Shown: piece after piece, positions 60,410-64,000 of the stretch
Layout: the number at the start of each line of letters is the position of its first letter
How positions within the stretch are numbered: position 1 is the first letter of the stretch
Assembly: GCA_002320035.1 (NCBI GenBank)
Contig: DCJL01000025.1
Span: forward strand, 57,747 to 121,746
Source: Clostridiales bacterium UBA1701
Lineage (GTDB): Bacteria; Bacillota; Clostridia; Oscillospirales; Oscillospiraceae
Reading direction: 5' to 3'
DNA: 64,000 nucleotides
Program-made: the position numbers and the translations under genes
The notes under the pieces: model-generated
Seen by the model: only the letters and a program-made list of their open reading frames with translations
Told to the model about the DNA's origin: nothing
Databases searched by the model: none

Positions 60410-62956
60410 ATGAAACTGATGATACTGGACGGCAACAGCATAGTCAACCGGGCCTTTTACGGCGTGCGCATGCTCAACGCCCCGGACGGGACGCCCAGCA
60501 ATGCCGTTTACGGCTTCACGGCCATATTGCAGCGGCTTTTGGAGGAGCAGAAGCCAGAGGCTGTGTGCGTGGCTTTTGACCTGAAAGCCCCGACCTTCCG
60601 CCACCTGGAATACGATGCCTATAAAGCTCAGCGCAAGCCCATGCCCGAGGAACTGGCGGTGCAGATACCCATTTTAAAGAAACTGCTGGACGCCATGGGC
60701 ATCCGCCGCTACGAGCTGGAGGGCTATGAGGCGGACGATATTCTGGGCACTGCTGCCGCTGTCTGCCAGCGGGAAGGCTGGGACTGCGCCATTGTCACCG
60801 GGGATAAAGACAGTCTGCAGCTTATAAGCGCCGGCACCACGGTCTGCAACGTAAAAACCCGCATGGGCCAGACCGAGACCATAAACTATACTCCGGCGCT
60901 TTTCCGGGAGGAATACGGCTTTGAACCTGAACGGATGGTTGACCTGAAGGCGCTCATGGGGGACAGCTCCGACAATATTCCCGGCGTCCCCGGCGTGGGT
61001 GAAAAGACGGCGCTGGACCTTATACGGCGATACGGGACAATTGACAATATCTATGCCGGATTGGACAGTCTCGACATAAAGGCCGGGGTGCGCAAAAAAC
61101 TCAAAGAAGGGGAGGAGAGCGCTAGAAAATCTTATTGGCTCGCTACCATAGCCAGAGATATCCCCATTCATTTTGTCCCCGAGGAGAATCTCTGGAACAG
61201 GGACTACCAACCCTCGCTGTATCCGCTGATGAAGCGCCTGGGCTTTAACAAATTTATAGAAAAATGGGGCCTTGAGCCGGACTCCGCTCCGGCCGGAGGA
61301 GCGCCGGCGGGCATGGAGAGGATCGACGCGCCCGACGCGGGGCTTCTTCGCCGGGCGATAGAAAAAGCGGAGCGGGTCGCTGTCTTACCGGTTGAGGGGC
61401 TGGACAGCCTTGAAATCTGCGATGGTGAGCGGGTCTATACCGCCGCCTGGAACAGCCTTGGAGAGGAATATAACCCGCTGCTGCGGCTGCTCTTTGGGCC
61501 GAAAACAAAGAAAATCGGTCAGAATGTAAAAGACCTTATCGGCCTGCTTTTGAAAGAAGGCCTGCCTGCAGAGGGCTTTATATTTGACACAGCCCTTGCC
61601 GGATACCTGTTGGACGCTACCGGCAGCGATTATTCTCCGCAGCGTCTTTCCGCCCGCTGGCTTGGCGGGGAGCAGAGCGGCGCCGAGGCTCTTTATCATC
61701 TTTGCGGTGTTCTGGACGGGAAACTGAAAGAGCTCAAAATGGACGAACTCTATTATTCCATCGAACTGCCCCTCTGCCGGGTGCTTGCGGATATGGAACA
61801 GGCAGGCTTTTTTGTGGATAGGAAAGCCCTCTATGAATTCGGCGAAAGCCTGAACGGGGATATTGCCCGGCTTCAGGAAGCGATTTGGGGGCATGCGGGG
61901 CATGAATTCAATATCAATTCCCCAAAACAATTGGGAGAGGTGCTTTTTGACCAGCTGATGCTTCCCTCGGGCAAGAAAACCAAAACCGGCTGGAGCACCA
62001 ATGCCGACGTGCTGGAAAAGCTGCGGGGAAAGCATCCGATTATTGAGCAGGTGCTGGAATTCCGCATGCTTGCAAAGCTGAAGTCCACCTATGCCGACGG
62101 GCTTCTGAAGGTGATTTCTCCCGACGGACGAATCCACACCAGCTTCCAGATGACCGTCACCGCCACAGGCCGCCTTTCGTCAACGGAGCCGAACCTCCAG
62201 AATATTCCTGTTCGCCGTGCGCTTGGAGCGCAGATCCGGAAAATGTTTGTGGCCGCCCCCGGCATGACGCTGGTGGATGCGGATTACAGCCAGATCGAGC
62301 TGCGCCTGCTGGCCCACATCTCCGGGGATGAAACCATGCGTGAGGCCTTTTTGAGCGGAGAAGATTTCCACAGCGTCACGGCCTCAAAGGTTTTCAACGT
62401 GCCGCTGAGCGAGGTTACGCCCACTTTGCGCAGCCGGGCCAAGGCTGTGAACTTCGGCATTGTCTACGGCATTTCTGCCTTTTCCCTGGCACAGGATATC
62501 GGCGTCTGGCCCAGCGAGGCCAAGACATATATGGACGCATATATGGAAAAATACCACGGCGTGCGGGACTATATGAAAAATATTGTTGTGCAGGCCCGGG
62601 AGGACGGCTATGTATCCACGCTTTTTGGCCGCCGCCGGGAGCTTCCGGAGCTGAAAAGCTCCAATTTCAACATGCGCTCCTTTGGGGAGAGGGTGGCACT
62701 GAACATGCCTATTCAGGGCACAGCGGCGGATATTATCAAGCTGGCCATGGTAAACGTTCAAAAGCGTCTTTCGGCGGAGGGAATGAAGTCCCGGCTGATT
62801 CTGCAGGTGCATGACGAGCTGATTGTGGAGTGCCCCGAAGGAGAGGCGGATAAGGCGGCGGAGATCCTCCGGCAGGAGATGGAAAACGCCGTAAGCCTTG
62901 CCGTGCCGCTGACGGTTGATGTGCACGCTGGGCACAGTTGGGCGGAGGCGCATTAA
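60410..62956 (+). CDS. polA: DNA polymerase I
   Basis: The 848-aa protein has three parts. The 5'-nuclease domain (about 1-290) shows GYEADDILGT, TGDKDSLQL and GDSSDNIPGVPGVGEKTA. The proofreading-domain remnant (about 310-450) lacks the D-x-E motif. The polymerase domain (from about 460) has motif A DADYSQIELRLLAHISGD, motif B RAKAVNFGIVYG and motif C QVHDELIVE. It fills repair gaps and removes primers. It follows uvrB by 9 nt and overlaps rimI by one base. Confidence 0.97.
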   Translation: MKLMILDGNSIVNRAFYGVRMLNAPDGTPSNAVYGFTAILQRLLEEQKPEAVCVAFDLKAPTFRHLEYDAYKAQRKPMPEELAVQIPILKKLLDAMGIRRYELEGYEADDILGTAAAVCQREGWDCAIVTGDKDSLQLISAGTTVCNVKTRMGQTETINYTPALFREEYGFEPERMVDLKALMGDSSDNIPGVPGVGEKTALDLIRRYGTIDNIYAGLDSLDIKAGVRKKLKEGEESARKSYWLATIARDIPIHFVPEENLWNRDYQPSLYPLMKRLGFNKFIEKWGLEPDSAPAGGAPAGMERIDAPDAGLLRRAIEKAERVAVLPVEGLDSLEICDGERVYTAAWNSLGEEYNPLLRLLFGPKTKKIGQNVKDLIGLLLKEGLPAEGFIFDTALAGYLLDATGSDYSPQRLSARWLGGEQSGAEALYHLCGVLDGKLKELKMDELYYSIELPLCRVLADMEQAGFFVDRKALYEFGESLNGDIARLQEAIWGHAGHEFNINSPKQLGEVLFDQLMLPSGKKTKTGWSTNADVLEKLRGKHPIIEQVLEFRMLAKLKSTYADGLLKVISPDGRIHTSFQMTVTATGRLSSTEPNLQNIPVRRALGAQIRKMFVAAPGMTLVDADYSQIELRLLAHISGDETMREAFLSGEDFHSVTASKVFNVPLSEVTPTLRSRAKAVNFGIVYGISAFSLAQDIGVWPSEAKTYMDAYMEKYHGVRDYMKNIVVQAREDGYVSTLFGRRRELPELKSSNFNMRSFGERVALNMPIQGTAADIIKLAMVNVQKRLSAEGMKSRLILQVHDELIVECPEGEADKAAEILRQEMENAVSLAVPLTVDVHAGHSWAEAH

Positions 62957-63396
62957 TGGAGGAGATAATAAACGCGCAGCGCCGGCATATTGAGGCGCTT
63001 GAAGCGCTGGAACAGCGCTGCTTCTCCCTGCCTTGGACCAGGCGGCAGCTGGAAAGCCAGCTTCCGGACGGGGGGCATGAATTTCTTGTTGCCGAAAGCG
63101 GCGGAGAGCTTCTGGGCTATGTGGGCATGATGTGCGTTCTGGACGAGGGATATATTTCCAATGTGGCTGTGGCCCCGGAACACAGGAGAAGAGGGATCGC
63201 CGCCGGGCTCATTGAGGCATTGCTGGTAAAAGCCCGGGAGCGGGAGCTGTCTTTCGTCACGCTGGAAGTGCGCGAGAGCAATACTCCCGCCATAGCGCTC
63301 TATGAAAAATACGGCTTTGCGCAGGTGGGACAGAGAAAGAACTACTATGATTTACCAAGAGAAAATGCTATACTGATGACGAAATTCTTGAAATGA
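62956..63396 (+). CDS. rimI: Ribosomal protein S18 alanine N-acetyltransferase (RimI)
   Basis: The ~146-aa GNAT starts at ATG 62956 inside the polA stop (TAATG), with GGAGG upstream. The RimI-type sequence CFSLPWTRRQLESQL, the acetyl-CoA loop RRRGIAAGLIEAL and the end NTPAIALYEKYGF are present. It acetylates the N-terminus of S18. rimI next to tsaD is a common pairing. The tsaB and tsaE genes that often lie before it are absent here. Confidence 0.92.
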   Translation: MEEIINAQRRHIEALEALEQRCFSLPWTRRQLESQLPDGGHEFLVAESGGELLGYVGMMCVLDEGYISNVAVAPEHRRRGIAAGLIEALLVKARERELSFVTLEVRESNTPAIALYEKYGFAQVGQRKNYYDLPRENAILMTKFLK

Positions 63397-63408
63397 GGCG
63401 CAGATAAA

Positions 63409-64000
63409 TTGAAGATACTGGCATTTGAATCAACCTGTGACGAGACCGCCGCTGCGATCGTAGAGGACGGACGAAAAATACTTACCGACCAGATTTTTTC
63501 TCAGGCGGATCTGCATGCGGTCTATGGAGGCGTTGTGCCGGAGATTGCATCCCGCTGTCATGTTGAGTCCATTTCCATTCTGGCGCAAAAAGCCATTGAC
63601 GCGGCAGGGATCAGCCGGAGCGAGCTGGACGCAGTGGCCGTGTCTTACGCGCCCGGGCTCATCGGCGCTGTGCTTGTGGGCGTCAACTTTGCCAAGGCCT
63701 GCGCCCTGGCTCTGAATCTGCCCCTTATACCCGTGCACCATATCCGGGGGCATATCGCCGCCAATTATCTGGCATATCCTGAGCTGGAGCCGCCTTTCCT
63801 CTGCCTTGCCATATCCGGCGGAAACACCATTCTTGTGGATGTGAGGGGTTATACGGATATGAAAATAATCGGCGCCACCCGGGACGATGCGGCGGGGGAG
63901 TGCTTTGACAAGACCGCCCGCGTTCTTGGTCTGCCTTATCCGGGGGGAAAGCCCATAGATATGCTGGCCCAGGGCGGGGACGACACGAAATATCAATTTC
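63409..64000 (+). CDS. tsaD: tRNA N6-adenosine threonylcarbamoyltransferase (TsaD), 3' end cut by window
   Basis: A TTG start at 63409 follows GAGGCG by about 8 nt and gives MKILAFESTCDETAAAIVED, the family N-terminus. About 197 codons are visible. The metal-binding HHIRGHIAAN (H-x3-H) and the ATP-site AISGGNT are in place. It transfers threonylcarbamoyl from the intermediate made by Sua5 (encoded at 41687) to A37 of ANN-reading tRNAs. The C-terminal part lies beyond the window. Confidence 0.96.
   Translation, partial: MKILAFESTCDETAAAIVEDGRKILTDQIFSQADLHAVYGGVVPEIASRCHVESISILAQKAIDAAGISRSELDAVAVSYAPGLIGAVLVGVNFAKACALALNLPLIPVHHIRGHIAANYLAYPELEPPFLCLAISGGNTILVDVRGYTDMKIIGATRDDAAGECFDKTARVLGLPYPGGKPIDMLAQGGDDTKYQF

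Noticed and set aside
1..64000. CRISPR arrays, insertion sequences, prophage or attachment sites
   Set aside because: No regularly spaced repeats, transposase/integrase motifs or phage genes were seen; hairpins found are terminators or leaders.

Overview
This 64-kb window is chromosomal DNA from a GC-rich, spore-forming, low-complexity-envelope Firmicute of the class Clostridia. An Oscillospiraceae/Ruminococcaceae-like gut anaerobe is my inference from four things: the gene families, the frequent TTG/GTG starts, the SpoIVFA/SpoIVFB and GerW sporulation genes, and the IspH-S1 fusion. Almost everything is housekeeping. About 61 protein genes and one partial tRNA are packed tightly, mostly on the plus strand, with many 1-14 nt overlaps. 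No intergenic stretch exceeds about 220 bases. I see no transposase, integrase, prophage, CRISPR array, rRNA or plasmid function.

Layout. 1-5.2 kb: partial tRNA-Pro (minus), a SpoIVFA-like M23 protein and SpoIVFB-like M50 protease, the paired radical-SAM proteins TIGR03960/TIGR03936, and a GT4 glycosyltransferase. 5.2-9.2 kb: rplS with its own promoter and probable leader, then a surface-glycan set (polymerase/ligase-like membrane protein and two convergent GT2 transferases). 9.3-12.7 kb: lepB-rbgA-rnhB-yraN, a 58-aa DUF1540 microprotein on the minus strand, and a metallophosphoesterase. 12.8-19.2 kb: the proteostasis block tig-clpP-clpX-lon-ysxC, ended by a strong terminator. 19.2-28.4 kb: M50 protease, scpA-scpB, DUF2953, gerW/ytfJ, D,D-carboxypeptidase, rluB-like synthase, HI0933-type flavoprotein, cmk, and an ispH-rpsA fusion. 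28.4-33.2 kb: GNAT, lipase-like hydrolase (minus), dut, ackA (minus) divergent from tmcAL. 33.3-38.3 kb: a complete branched-chain amino-acid ABC operon (livJHMGF). 38.3-40.5 kb: a DUF2975/Xre/exported-protein module behind two matching palindromic operators. 40.5-44.3 kb: prfA, a Sua5-CoaE fusion, and an M18 aminopeptidase. 44.3-50.7 kb: tepA, uppP, ftsK/spoIIIE, mrnC, rqcH. 50.7-58.2 kb: AI-2E-type exporter, a PAP2 phosphatase with an unknown 131-aa protein (minus), an SLH surface protein, and a transglutaminase-DUF58-MoxR operon (minus). 58.3-64 kb: uvrB, polA, rimI and the 5' part of tsaD.

How the genes fit together. The window joins protein quality control (ClpXP, Lon, trigger factor, RqcH, TepA), chromosome handling (ScpAB, FtsK, RnhB, UvrB, PolA), ribosome and tRNA maturation (RbgA, YsxC, RluB-like, MrnC, TmcAL, Sua5, TsaD, RimI, PrfA) and envelope or spore functions (SpoIVFA/B, GerW, DacF-like, UppP, SLH, glycosyltransferases).

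I did not find an obviously new multi-gene system. The items most worth a second look are the Sua5-CoaE fusion, the ispH-rpsA fusion with an internal ribosome-binding site, the DUF2975 operon with its two operators 40 bp apart, the hairpin covering the start of the carboxypeptidase gene, and two genes whose best-placed start codon is not ATG/GTG/TTG. All names come from reading motifs by eye; no database search was run.
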